Below, in pieces: positions 1-11,122 of a stretch of DNA of 64,000 nt. Position 1 is the stretch's first letter. Each line of letters opens with the position of its first letter. Made by a program: the position numbers and the translations under genes. The notes below the pieces were generated by a model. It was given only the letters and a program-made list of their open reading frames with translations, did not search any database and had not been told where the DNA came from. Location: the NCBI RefSeq assembly GCF_000203815.1, contig NW_004457729.1, forward strand, positions 2,852,674-2,916,673. The letters run 5' to 3'. The DNA comes from Cavenderia fasciculata (Eukaryota; Evosea; Eumycetozoa; Acytosteliales; Cavenderiaceae).

Positions 1-2232
1 CCAGTGTCTTGAGTGCCTTTGCCTTGTAGTATGCAATAAAGTAAAAGATGAGTTCCTTGGACGCCTTTTTGCCCTTGACGTAGCTATCGAACCAGTATCT
101 AGCCGACACGGGATCCTCACGCAACAAGTACAACTTGATGATTTGCTCAACCGACGATACAAACAGATCCTTGGACAAGTTTTCAAGATTCAACATTTTC
201 TTGAGGTACTTGTTGTATTCTGCGGTTTGGTTGTTAATGTGGTAAAAGACGACGAGGTTGCTGAGGACAGTGTAGGTGAGTCTGGCATGTTTGGTCTTCA
301 TCTCGTCGACCAGTGCTTCAAACTCCTCGGTCTTGCCGTGGATGAGGTTGAATCGCAGCAGGATCGAGTAGGATGTTTCATTGAGCGTAAAGTCAAACTC
401 GTCGGTACAACGTGTTATCCAGAGCTTGACAAACGCCGGGTCCTTGGTAGAACAGGCAGCCTGTAGAATGAGGTGGAGTAGCGTGCCATCATTGTTTCGC
501 AAATACTCTTTGGTGATGTATTTCGAGAGATAGGGACGGATAAACGCCAGACACTGACGGATGTTGGATCGACGTACCATTGATGCGCCAATGACGTTTT
601 GGCAAATCTCCAAACTCAACTTGCCGCGTTGGTCAATTGCCATGATCAGCTTTTCAATGTCCTTGTAGTCCGAGTGAATGTGTGGCAACGTGAACGCCTG
701 GATCAGCGCGCCAACGACATGCGCATCATCCTGCAGCATCGGTTGCTCCTTGATCAGCGACTCGTAGAACTGCGACACTTGCGCGAGCGGCTGACGCATG
801 ATGAGGAAGCGAGCTGTCGGGCCCGACATCTCGACATTTCTCTCGCGCATCGTCTCCATCACTGCCTCAAAGTGTTCCTTGGCACCCGACTTTGGATCGC
901 TCTTTCCAATAAGAAACAGACATTGCAACAAGCTGTCATAGATGAGTGGCGAGTTGGCAGCTGTCCCCTTGCCCTTGAGCTCTTCAAAGTGGTCCATGGC
1001 GCGCTTGACCAATTGGTGCTTTTCCGCAGAGGCACGTGATTCTGGTGTGTCTGTCCGAATGAGACGGTTGTGGTGGGTGAGCCATGCCCTCAACAACGCC
1101 GCATTGAATTGATAGCTGTAACGCATTTTTTTCTCTCTACATTCGCTGAGAATCGATGCAATCTTGATGATATCGTTCGAGTAGGTTCTAACCATCTCTG
1201 TCATTGTCTCAATGTTGCAATTGATACCAGTTCGTCTCATTTTTCGTGTGGCTCTTCGTGCCGTATTGTTTTCACCTTGCTCGTTGTAGAATGCCAAGAT
1301 GGTGTTGTGTGTGTCGATTGAGTAGTTGAACTGGAATTGCTTGCGGATGATCTCAAGTGTCCCTTTGAACAAATTACTGTTGCCACAACGTTGCAAGTAT
1401 TTTAGTATCTTGGTGTACACTGCAATATAATTGAATTTCACATGTCCCAACCATTGTGCAACTCTATACATAACATATGGATTTTGAAATTGTTTCTTTT
1501 TAAATAAATCTTCTTGTATACTAAAATAATAAAATATAAATTAAATTTAAATCTTTCTTTCTTTCCCTCTCATTCTTTCTTTCTTTCTTTCTTTTCTTAC
1601 CTTTTAACATTAAATCCATTTGAATTAATAAATCTAAATGCCAAATATTTGAATAGTGATTCTTTGTTTAACTGTGCAATGATCGGATTGTAGTCTACAT
1701 AGTGTTCATTTGGTTCGATTTCATCTTTCCATCGGAATGTGAGTGATGCAAAGACACTGCCAGTGTCGTCGTGTCTATGATTTGTATGTCTTACGTCATC
1801 CCATTCGTATGGGTTGTTTGCCGGTGTTTGAAGGGGTTTCCTCTCAGCTGCTGCTGTCCTTTTCAACTTTATTCGTTGATGATGTCTAGCATTATGTTTC
1901 TCTTTACTCGATAGTGGTTTGGTTGTATCGGAAGATTGTTGTTGTTGTTGTCCTGCAACACTATTATTAGTTGTATCTGAAGTAGTAGTCGTTGGTTTAG
2001 TATATGTTGTTGGTTTCCAATTCTTTTTAAAATCTCTATGTGTTGTTGTAGTTGTAGTAGTAGTAGTATTCTTGTTAACAATCGTATTATTATTGTATGC
2101 CGGTGTGGTCGCTGCTGATGAAGTAGTACTCGACAATGATCTGATCGACAACGACGATACAAACAGCGATGATAGAGAAGAAGAAGAAGAAGAGTATCCT
2201 CCCAGTACTCTTCTACCTATAATGTTCATCAT
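1..2232 (-). CDS. Mitochondrial PPR/TPR-like helical-repeat protein, partial (C-terminus beyond the window)
   Basis: Two exons on the minus strand, complement(join(<1..1520,1601..2232)). The 80 bp intron has a GTAAG donor and an AG acceptor, and the joined frame is open to the window edge (about 717 residues seen). I start at the tandem ATG at 2232, because the product then begins MMNIIGRRVLGGYSSSS: basic, Ser-rich, no acidic residues, like a mitochondrial presequence. An in-frame ATG at 2310 would put acidic residues in front. Residues of about 30-150 are Thr/Asn/Gln-rich linker. From exon 2 on the protein is all alpha-helical with repeated helix pairs, e.g. 'FNYIAVYTKILKYLQRCG', 'YSILLRFNLIHGKTEEFEAL', 'TYTVLSNLVVFYHINNQTAEY', the look of pentatricopeptide repeats. 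Such proteins usually bind organellar RNA. PPR rather than TPR is inference. It shares a 278 bp divergent promoter with the phosphopantetheinyl transferase gene. Confidence 0.72.
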
Positions 2233-2510
2233 CTCTATCTCTCTCTTGAATGAATAGTGTATACAGTATTCTCGCGTTCGATTTTTAGGATCTGATGCAT
2301 CCTCCCCCAAATGATCATTTTGTTTTTTAATCTTTTATTAATAATTAATTTGAAGTATTCATATATTTATACGTATAACACACACTCATTCAATATTGTA
2401 TTAATAATAGTAATAATGTAAAGAATAAGAAGAATAAGAAGAAGAAAAAGAAGAAGTGAGAGAAAGAGACTATTATTATTATTATACTTTTTAAAATATT
2501 TACAATAGAC
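2233..2510. promoter_or_regulatory. Divergent promoter between PPR-like gene and phosphopantetheinyl transferase
   Basis: A 278 bp AT-rich spacer between two divergent start codons, with poly-T stretches, TTATTA runs and TAATAATTAATTT near the middle. It must contain both core promoters. No specific factor site can be assigned. Confidence 0.5.
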
Positions 2511-3560
2511 ATGATGATATCAAATAATAGTAATAATAAATGTATAATGACATTTAATTTAAGTTGTAAATGGAGAGACTGGAATCCAAGTGAAGAATGT
2601 TGGAAGCAATGTTTAAACATATTGGGTAATAAAGAAGAGGTTGATAGAATAATGGCATTCAAGAGACCGTCACCAACAGTCAAAGGAGCATGGGTCACTG
2701 GCAAAGACAATGATTCTGCAAAGGCATCAATGTGTGGACGACTCTTGATGCTCTGGGTAGCATCAAAGACCTTTTCAAAACCTCCCAGTCACTTTACATT
2801 CAAGAGGGATGCCAATGAGAAACCTTTTATCGTAGGGTACGACAATAGTACCAAAGAGAATACAATTCACTTTAATGTATCACATGATGGTGACTACACC
2901 ATCATCACCTCTTCAAATGATACATCTATCCAATCAATTGGTATCGATATAATGAAGAATCAACCTCCAAAAGGACAGTCTGTAAGTATAGTACTATGTT
3001 TGACTATTTCAACAACTTGATTAATTAATCAACTATGATTATTTGTTGTTTAGATTGAAGAATTCTTCAAGACTATGAAATCATGCTTTACAGAGTTTGA
3101 ATGGAACAATATTAAATCGCAAACAACCGAGTCAAAGAGACTAGAACATTTCTACAGACATTGGTGTTTAAAAGAAAGTTATATAAAAGCTGGTATGTAA
3201 TGTGTAATCCAAATTGAATTTATTGATTTAACTGATATCTAATCATTTTGATTTGTAGATGGAATTGGATTACAATTAGGATTACAAACTATGGAATTCA
3301 CATTGGACGATGATTTTAAAACAGCCACCTTGAAACTACATGCAAAGCCTACACCCAACCCATGCCAATTTATTTTGGCCAATATTGATGACCATTTTGT
3401 TGCCTATTGCATCATGACCTCAAAGACTGCCGTGACAGATCAACAACAACAACAACAACAACATTACCAGTTACATCTCAACAACATTCAAACTATTACA
3501 CCTTTAGATTTATGTCAACGGTTGGAGGAGATGAATAACCAACAACAACAACAACAATAA
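2511..3560 (+). CDS. 4'-phosphopantetheinyl transferase (Sfp/AASDHPPT type)
   Basis: Three exons, join(2511..2981,3054..3192,3259..3560), 303 residues. The enzyme moves 4'-phosphopantetheine from CoA to a serine of acyl-carrier proteins, activating fatty-acid and polyketide synthases and aminoadipate reductase-type enzymes. Visible motifs: an N-terminal half with 'FKRPSPTVKGAWVTGK'; the magnesium-binding GIDI motif at about residues 144-147; and the family hallmark WCLKESYIKA, with W194, K197 and E198. Length fits the Sfp class, about twice the AcpS class. Introns are 72 and 66 bp with GTAAGT/GTATGT donors. ATG codons at residues 1, 2 and 13 are all possible; the conserved fold begins near residue 15, so the shorter start MTFNLSCKW is a real alternative. 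The C-terminus carries two poly-Gln runs (near 3440 and 3540), typical of dictyostelids. Amoebae with many polyketide synthases need this activity. Confidence 0.9.
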
Positions 3561-3779
3561 CATGTGGTAATGTTAAACGTACACGTAATAACCTCAGCGC
3601 ATAAATAGAGGGTCAAATGATCTACAAATCTTTCTCTTTGTATTTAGTAATCTGTCATTCATATAATATGTTTTGGTTTGTTTTAAATATATTAATCTAG
3701 TTTTAGTTTTTTTTTGTATTATGTATTTCTTGTCAAGTTCAAGTTATTAAAAAATAAATAAATAGAAAATAAGGCGGCG

Positions 3780-4292
3780 ATGTCAAGTAGTAGTAGTATA
3801 GATGAATATATATTCGAAGAGGATGAAGGTTATATAAATTTTGACATATCTTTCATCGGACATTATAATAGAGAAAGTGTTCTTTCACTCACCGAAAGAA
3901 TAAAAGTTTTGAATATCTTGATCCAATCAACCCTCCAACATTCCTACTAGGTACAACAAATGTTACTGGAGAAGAGAGCATGAACAGATTTCACTATATT
4001 TCGGAAGAAGTTTGTGTTTTCACTCTTGAATATTTTAGATGGAATCGTAAGTATACCATGATGATTGATGCATGATGATGATGTATCTACTCTTATCAAT
4101 TCTCTAACAAATCTGTTAAACTTAGAGTTTACAGACAAATATCTCAATCCAGGTGATGTTCCGTTCTTTTATCGTATCCAGTTGTTCGGTCAAATCCATT
4201 TAATCAATTACATGTTGGTAGTTCCATTCTCTTTGCAATTTAAATGTAGGGTCCATGTCATATATGGAGAAATAAATAGATTTATTTGTTGA
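3780..4292 (+). CDS. Small hypothetical protein, spliced
   Basis: I do not recognise this gene. A frame-consistent model is join(3780..3876,3951..4046,4126..4292), giving 119 residues. Intron 1 (74 bp) starts GTGTTC and ends CTACTAG; intron 2 (79 bp) starts GTAAGT and ends CTTAG. The product begins MSSSSSIDEYIFEEDEGYI, continues with 'FHYISEEVCVFTLEYFRWN', and ends with an aromatic/hydrophobic stretch 'FFYRIQLFGQIHLINYMLV' that could be a buried or membrane segment. The open frame across two independent splices argues for a gene, but intron 1 has a weak donor and the protein has no family signature. It may be an orphan gene or a decaying fragment. Confidence 0.4.
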
Positions 4293-4872
4293 TGGACTTG
4301 CTCTGTAAAAAGGTTTAAATATTAAAACCATAGGTAGACCCAATAAAACACATTTATGAATGAATGGTTTTAGTGAAACCTCAAGACTTGACTCTTCCTC
4401 ACAAATCTGATTATTTTAACGTCATCATCATAGCAACCAACACAACTCACAGAGAGACACAGAAAGAGAAAACGAATAATTTAAATTAAAATTTTATGAT
4501 TGGTCCATTTTGAGAATGTTTAATTAAAAGTGTCTCTCTCTCTTTCACATTGTTATTGTTGTTCTTTACCTTCATTCATTCATTCACTCGGTCACTCACT
4601 AACTCAAACACGTTCACACTTACAATCAAGCACACACACCTTCCATTCATTCATCGTTCATCCAACCACATCCACCATCTTTTTATTATTAAAATGTTCA
4701 TATAAATATAACAATAGACAAGATAAATTTAAATGATTGATTAGCAGTATAGCAGCAAGAACATCTTTAATCTTATCTTTTATTCTTTTTTCTTCTCTTC
4801 ATCCTCTTCACTTCTTCTTTCTTTCTTTCTTTCTTTCTCATATATACTAATAATAATAATAATAATTAATTA

Positions 4873-4903
<31 letters not shown>

Positions 4904-4960
4904 GAATAGTAGTACTAACTAATAATAATCAATAATAATAATATATAATTATTAATAATA
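4293..4960. promoter_or_regulatory. Spacer and 5' region of the BTB gene
   Basis: 668 bp without a gene. It holds CT-rich tracts (tctctctctctttc near 4533, ttctttctttctttc near 4820) followed by a long TAA/TAATAA microsatellite from about 4850 to 4960 running into the ATG. This is usual for a dictyostelid promoter plus 5' UTR. No defined operator seen. Confidence 0.45.
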
Positions 4961-7759
4961 ATGTTTAATAATGGATTTCAACAATACTTGTCGAGTGGAT
5001 TGTATAGTGATTTGACATTGGTTGTGAATCATCGGACATACAAAGTTCATAGAATAATCGTTGGTTATTCGTCGGAATACTTTTCAAATATACTTCAAAC
5101 CGTGCAGCATCTTGGTCCAGACATCTTTAATAATTCGCCATCGACGGCATCTCCATCTGCAACACCTTTGAAACATACAGCATCTGCAACTGGGGCTGCA
5201 TCTGGGACTGGGACTGGCACCCCACCATCATCTCCACCTTCATCACCCAAGATTGCATTAATCAAGACAGTCCCATCCTTTTCTCCTATCCTCAATCTAA
5301 ACTTTAATCCAAATTCAAATGGAAATAATAATAATAATAATAATGCAAGTCATGGGAGTAATAATGCGACGTCATCATCATTTAATATCAATGGAAACTT
5401 TGGAGGAGGAGGAAGCCATTCTCTACCCTCTACACCAACCACTGGTATCACGCATAGTACAACTATGACTGCACCACCACAACAACAACAACCATCTCGG
5501 AATAGTGTAAGCAATCCAACAATAGTCCAACGAACAACACCTGCCTCTCCACCAACAACTTCTGCCAACAGCAGCAATGGTAGCAGCAGTAGCAATAGTT
5601 TTATAAAGAAATCATCCAATTTAATACCTGAAATATCCAATGAACAACCTTTGGCGACGACAACACCCAACTCTACACCAACCAAACAACCTCAAATATC
5701 CCCATCATCGTCAAGACAAAGAACCTCAACATCAATATCCAAATCAATATCTGCTCTTTTATCAACTGTAACACCGTCATCCTCCAAGAAATCATCCTCC
5801 TCTTCCTCTTCCTCTTCTTCTTCCTCTTCATCTCTGTCATTATCGTCTCCAAAAGGACACCATAAAAAGGATTCGGTTGATACTAGCGTACAACTTTTAA
5901 CGCCAACAAACACCAAGAAATCACATCACAAAAGTATATCTGCAGATAATACTATTAGTTCGACAACACGACCACCAACACCCTCTAAATCACTCCCACC
6001 AATCACCCAAGAAACGCAAACATCACCGACACAACAACTTAAATCATCATCATCATCATCATCTACGCAAGGTCTGACTGTCATCATTCCAACGACCAAT
6101 TCATCTTTATCCAATTCCACTTCATCCATTCTATCCCTTTCAACGGCATCTTTATTATCAACCTCTTCCATATCTTCGTCATCTTCAACTCTATCGTTGA
6201 AACAATTACCAATGGTTGAAGAAAAAGAATCATCATCATCTTCTTCTTCCTCTTCTTTATCATCAACTCTTTATAATTCTGATAGTACTAATAATAATAA
6301 TAATAATAATAATAATTCTCAACCAATGAATAGAAAAGATTCAACAACATCATTTATAATACCAGTATCATATATTAGACAACAATTTCATAGTCATAAT
6401 CCAAAACCAACACTTAAATGGGACGGCAATAATCTGGTGATTGAAATTAATATTCAAGAGGAAAACAATTTGTTTGATCAGATTGTATCGTACATGTATA
6501 GAGGAAAGATTGATATTACCGATGGTAACTGTGTTGGCATCCTTCATTACTCTAATCGATTCCTCATTCACTCGCTGCGAAAGTTGGCATTCAACTATAT
6601 CACTGAACACATCTCTGGCAAGAATGTAGTACAATGGCTGCACAAGGCCATCGAGTTTTCCATTGAAGAGTTGGTGCCCAAGTGTATAGTGATCATTGCT
6701 CGAAACTTCTCGTCCATCATGGAGACTGAAGTACAACAAAAGAAAAATGTCAACATCTTTTCATTTATCCCATTTGAATCGTTTATCCAAATACTAGACC
6801 ATCACTCACTCTCTGTCTTTTCAGAGTTTACAGTGTACCAATCCGTCTGTAGCTACATTGAATCGAAACAACAAAAACAACAACTCCTCACAGACACACA
6901 AATCGCCAAACTCTTTAAAAAGGTTAGGTTCCCATACCTCACCTATTCCGAATTCCAACAAGTCATTCAAAACCCCCTCGTCCCTCAAGAACTTTTAACA
7001 GAAGGTCTAATGGTTAGACTTGGTTTTCAAGAATGTCCAAATTCTTCATTTGTTCAATCTAGATTAAATGAATCAAGGTAAATTTATAATATAATATTAA
7101 TTGTGAGGATAGATAGATATATTAATATATATATTATTTTAATTTAATTTATTTATCTATATGTATGTAGATTTATGAAAAGAAAAACATCTGGAAGATT
7201 ATTTGAATATACATTTGATTATGATAATAAGGGAGTATTTTATTATCTTGGAACTAATGGGTATACAAATGATTGGAGTAATCCTGCATCTCCATCATCA
7301 TCAACGACGTCTACGACAACAGATCACGAACCAAAGATTAAAATTAGTTTTTCATCAATTGAAAAGGGTAGTCCAAGTGATATATTGGAATTAAAACCAA
7401 CAGAGTGTTGGTCAAAAGATATTCCATCTAGTTGGATCTCTATTGATTTTGGACCGACCAATCTTTTTCTACCGAGATATTATACACTTAGACATGGAGG
7501 TAATTCCAAACAAGATTGTCTACGCAACTGGGTATTACAAGCATCGGAAGACGCAGCCGATGATTGGTTCACCATCTCACGTCACTCTAATGAACATTTC
7601 CTAAACTCCAACTTTGCATCTCATTCTTGGCCCATTCCAAATTGCACTCAATCCTATCGTTACTTTAGAATTCTTCAAACTGGACATAATAGTACCAATT
7701 TGAATTTCCTATCTATTGGTGGCATCGAATTTTATGGTGAATTGATTGAAGAGTCATAG
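4961..7759 (+). CDS. BTB-BACK protein with discoidin-like (F5/8 type C-like) C-terminal domain
   Basis: Two exons, join(4961..7077,7171..7759), 901 residues. The intron is 93 bp, phase 2. The N-terminus 'LSSGLYSDLTLVVNHRTYKVHRIIVGYSS' (about 9-40) is the first half of a BTB/POZ fold. The second half, 'NNLFDQIVSYMYRGKIDI', appears only near residue 510; the roughly 430 residues between are Ser/Thr/Asn/Pro low complexity. A BACK-like helical region follows (570-690). Exon 2 has 'GVFYYLGTNGY', 'SWISIDFGPT', 'YYTLRHGGN', 'LRNWVLQASED' and 'YRYFRILQTGHNS', the pattern of the jelly-roll domain in BTBD9-like and other BTB proteins. Such proteins often act as cullin-3 substrate adaptors, but no substrate can be inferred. 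The domain order is seen; the cullin role is inference. Confidence 0.82.
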
Positions 7760-8375
7760 ATGATATCTAAAAATTTTTATAGATTGAATAAATAAATAAA
7801 TAATATTATTTATCATTATAAATATATCTATAGATACAGATATGGATATATGTGTATATATTTATAGATTTACTTTTCCAAAAGTAAAACTAAAAAAAAT
7901 CGATCACTTTGTCAAAGATAAGGGCAAGTCCATCATAAAACGAATGGGAGATGCATCTCGTCTCTCTTTCAAAAGCAGAGTTTTAAAAAAAAAAAAAATT
8001 AATTTTTTTTCGTTTCACTCTTCCCTCCTCTCTGTTTTCTTTCTATCTCTTTGTTCCTTTTTTAGTCTCTCTCTTATTCCCCTTTTTTTTTATTTATTAT
8101 TAGCAGCAGCAGTCACTCGCTACTACTCTATACTATACATACAACCAACCAGACTTTTATAAAGAAAGCGATCTTCACTAGTAAAAAAAGAGAGGATCAA
8201 AGAGGCATACACGACTTTGGTATACAGAAATACTGTATTGTTTTTGGGAGGGAGCATATATAGATAGATAGATAGGATAGATAACACCTACGATACGAAC
8301 ATCATCATCATCATCATACAAACAAGTTGCGTTAAAACAAAGAAGAAAGAAGAAAGAAGGATTATTATTAAAAGA
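7760..8375. promoter_or_regulatory. Spacer and promoter of CK2 beta gene
   Basis: 616 bp AT-rich spacer: (AAAT)n just after the BTB stop, a poly-A then poly-T run at 7985-8010, pyrimidine-rich stretches to about 8090, and (GATA)n at 8260-8280. It probably contains the 3' end of the BTB gene and the promoter of the next gene. No gene seen. Confidence 0.45.
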
Positions 8376-9264
8376 ATGGATAGAAAGTTTAATAATAATC
8401 ACAAAGAAATCACATCCTCTGAAGAGGACGATTCTCCACAGGAAGATGAAATTGCATGGATTCCTTGGTATTGCAACTTAAAAGGACACGAGTTCTTTGC
8501 AACCATTGAAGAAGATTATATACAAGACGACTTCAACCTTACAGGACTTAGCTCTGTAGTTCCTCACTATGAAAGTGCTTTGGGTATCATTTTGGATGAT
8601 GATCCTGGTATGTAACAAAAATGATTGAATCAAAATCATATCATGATGATGACTGAATCATGAATGATGAATGATTATCTCTAACCCTCTTTATGTATAT
8701 TATTAGATGAACCACTAAGTGAAGATCAACAAGAAAGTTTGGAGAGATCCGCCGATATTCTCTATGGACTCATTCACGCAAGATATATATTGACAATGAA
8801 GGGGCTACAACACATGCACGAAAAATTTAAGAGAGCAGAGTTTGGAAGATGTCCAAGAGTATTCTGTCAAAATCAACCGGTTCTACCCGTTGGACTATCA
8901 GACATGACAGGTGTAGATACTGTTAAAGTTTATTGTCCAAGATGTAACGATATTTTTAATCCCAAATATAGAAGACATTCCCGTATGAAATCATCATATA
9001 ATCAACCACCAATCACATTCATGTGGCTGTGGATTAATTAATTAGGTTATTAATTTAATTTCTATTTATTTAATTTTAGATATTGATGGTGCCTACTTTG
9101 GAACTACCTTCCCACACCTTTTATTAATAACCTATCCAGAGTTGGCTCCTCCAAAACCACATCAAACATATATTCCAAAGATATACGGTTTCAAGATTCA
9201 TAAAACAGCAAGAGAAAGAACACTTCAACACCAACAACAACAAAAATCAAGAATAAACAAATAG
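8376..9264 (+). CDS. csnk2b: Casein kinase II regulatory subunit beta
   Basis: Three exons, join(8376..8607,8707..8982,9080..9264), 230 residues, the usual CK2-beta size. It is the regulatory subunit that dimerises through a zinc ribbon and docks two catalytic alpha subunits of this Ser/Thr kinase. Seen in order: acidic N-terminus '[20 protein letters not shown]', '[22 protein letters not shown]', '[23 protein letters not shown]', '[16 protein letters not shown]', '[14 protein letters not shown]' and a basic Gln-rich tail. All four zinc cysteines (CPRVFC and CPRC pairs) are present. Introns are 99 and 97 bp with GTATGT/GTATGA donors. Confidence 0.96.
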
Positions 9265-9643
9265 AATACAATAGAATACAATAGAAAAGAATAATAACAA
9301 AGGAATAAGAAGTAACAATAACTACTACTACTACTACTACTAGACAACATATTGCTGGCATTTAAAACATTTTAGTATATTTTTAAAAATAAAAAGAAAA
9401 AAAAATTAGGAAAAAATTAAATAATCATAATAATAATACTCTTTGATAAAGTTAACAATTATTATTACTATTTATACAATTATTAAATAATATTATTATT
9501 AAATATGGATGGAATATTTTTTTTAATCAACTGTTTGAAAATTTCACAATTGAAACTTTTTTTCAAAGTTACTTGATAGATCGTTCATCTAATTTTATCT
9601 TGTTTGTATTTACATATATTAACAATATCAAACTATATATAAT
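9265..9643. promoter_or_regulatory. Spacer and promoter of eIF4A-III-like gene
   Basis: 379 bp: AATACAATAGAA repeats and a (CTA)n run just after the CK2-beta stop, then AATAAAAAG and poly-A at about 9388-9405 and an AT-rich promoter. Nothing coding seen. Confidence 0.45.
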
Positions 9644-11054
9644 ATGTCATCAAGAGGAGGTAGATCAAGTGGTGGTGGAGGTAAATATCAACTATATACT
9701 ATCAATCAATGTGTTACTTATTAGATGATACTTATTGGACGATCATTCATTATTATTATTTAGACAAGAGAGTAGCAGGTAGAAGTGGAAGTGTAGAATC
9801 GGCAAAGAAAGTAGTAGATGAACATTATGAAGCAAATAGTAAAGTAGAAGTATATCCAACATTCGAGTCGATTCATTTAAGAGAGGACTTGTTACGTGGT
9901 ATCTATGGTTTTGGTTTTGAAAAGCCATCGGCCATTCAACAACGTGCTATTGTACCTATCATCAAAGGAAGAGATACGATTGCACAAGCACAGAGTGGTA
10001 CGGGTAAGACTGCCACCTTTTCAATTGGTGCATTGCAGTCGGTCGATGTCAGCATCAAGAACCCACAGGTTATCATCTTGTCGCCGACACGTGAACTCGC
10101 ACAACAGATTCAAAAGGTCGTCATGGCATTGGGCGGCTTTATGAGTGTACAGGTACACTCGTTTGTCGGACAAAAGACTATCAGCGAGGATGTTCGTCGT
10201 CTCGAGCAAGGTGTACATATTGCATCGGGTACACCTGGTCGTGTGATTGATTTGATTTCAAGAAAGGCACTCAACACACGTCAGATCAAGATGTTGATTT
10301 TGGATGAAGCCGATGAGATGCTTTCACTTGGTTTCCAACAACAGATCAATGATGTCTATAGATACTTGCCACCAGCCACTCAGATCGTGTTGGTCTCGGC
10401 CACTCTTACACAGGACGTCGTATCCATGACAGAGCGTTTCATGACCGACCCCGTCCGTATCCTTCTCAAGCGTGATGAGTTGACACTCGAAGGTATCAAA
10501 CAATTCTTTGTGTCAGTCGAAAAGGAGGAATGGAAGTTTGGCACACTCTGCGATATCTATGATTCTCTCACCATCACACAAGCTGTCATATTTTGCAACA
10601 CCAAATCAAAGGTCGATGCTCTCACCAACAAGATGCGTGAAGCAAACTTTACTGTCGCCAGTTTACACGGTGATATGGATCAAAAAGAACGTGAAGAAAT
10701 TATTAGATCATTTAGATCTGGTGAAAAGTATGACAAAACATAACAATCAGATGATGGATTATTTACTAACGACGGTTGTTATTTGTTTATTTCTATAGTC
10801 GTGTATTAATTACTACAGATATTTTGGCAAGAGGTATTGATGTTCAACAAGTTTCATTGGTTATCAATTACGATCTCCCAATGGATCGTGAGAATTATAT
10901 TCATCGTATCGGTCGTTCCGGTCGTTTTGGAAGAAAGGGTGTTGCCATTAATTTCGTAAAGAGTTCAGATATCAGAATTTTAAGAGACATTGAACAGTTT
11001 TATTCTACTCAAATCGATGAAATGCCAATGAACTTTGCAGATTCAATTAATTAA
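9644..11054 (+). CDS. eif4a3: DEAD-box RNA helicase, eIF4A-III (DDX48/Fal1) type
   Basis: Three exons, join(9644..9680,9764..10727,10799..11054), 418 residues. An ATP-dependent RNA helicase; eIF4A-III is the RNA-clamping core of the exon junction complex and also works in rRNA processing. Seen: Q-motif '[13 protein letters not shown]', Walker [23 protein letters not shown] in '[10 protein letters not shown]', SAT, 'ARGID' and '[15 protein letters not shown]'. Eukaryotic eIF4A-III marks are '[17 protein letters not shown]', '[21 protein letters not shown]' and the ending '[25 protein letters not shown]'. The N-terminus is a 37-nt exon coding Gly/Ser/Arg ([12 protein letters not shown]). The sequence varies in conserved spots ('[20 protein letters not shown]'), so it is a somewhat diverged member. 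A second eIF4A-family gene lies at 52414-53864. Confidence 0.92.
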
Positions 11055-11122
11055 ACAAATAAATCTAAATCTTATCACGTATTTCTATAAAAAAAAAAAT
11101 AACTCTAAATAACTACTACTAT

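Noticed and set aside
599-1321. Plus-strand open frames of 146 and 83 codons
   Set aside because: They lie opposite the PPR-like exon, whose frame is continuous and protein-like; the plus-strand products have no family features.
2233-2310. Longer N-terminus for the PPR-like protein from ATG 2310
   Set aside because: The added residues are acidic and would spoil the mitochondrial-type presequence; the tandem ATG at 2232/2229 fits better.
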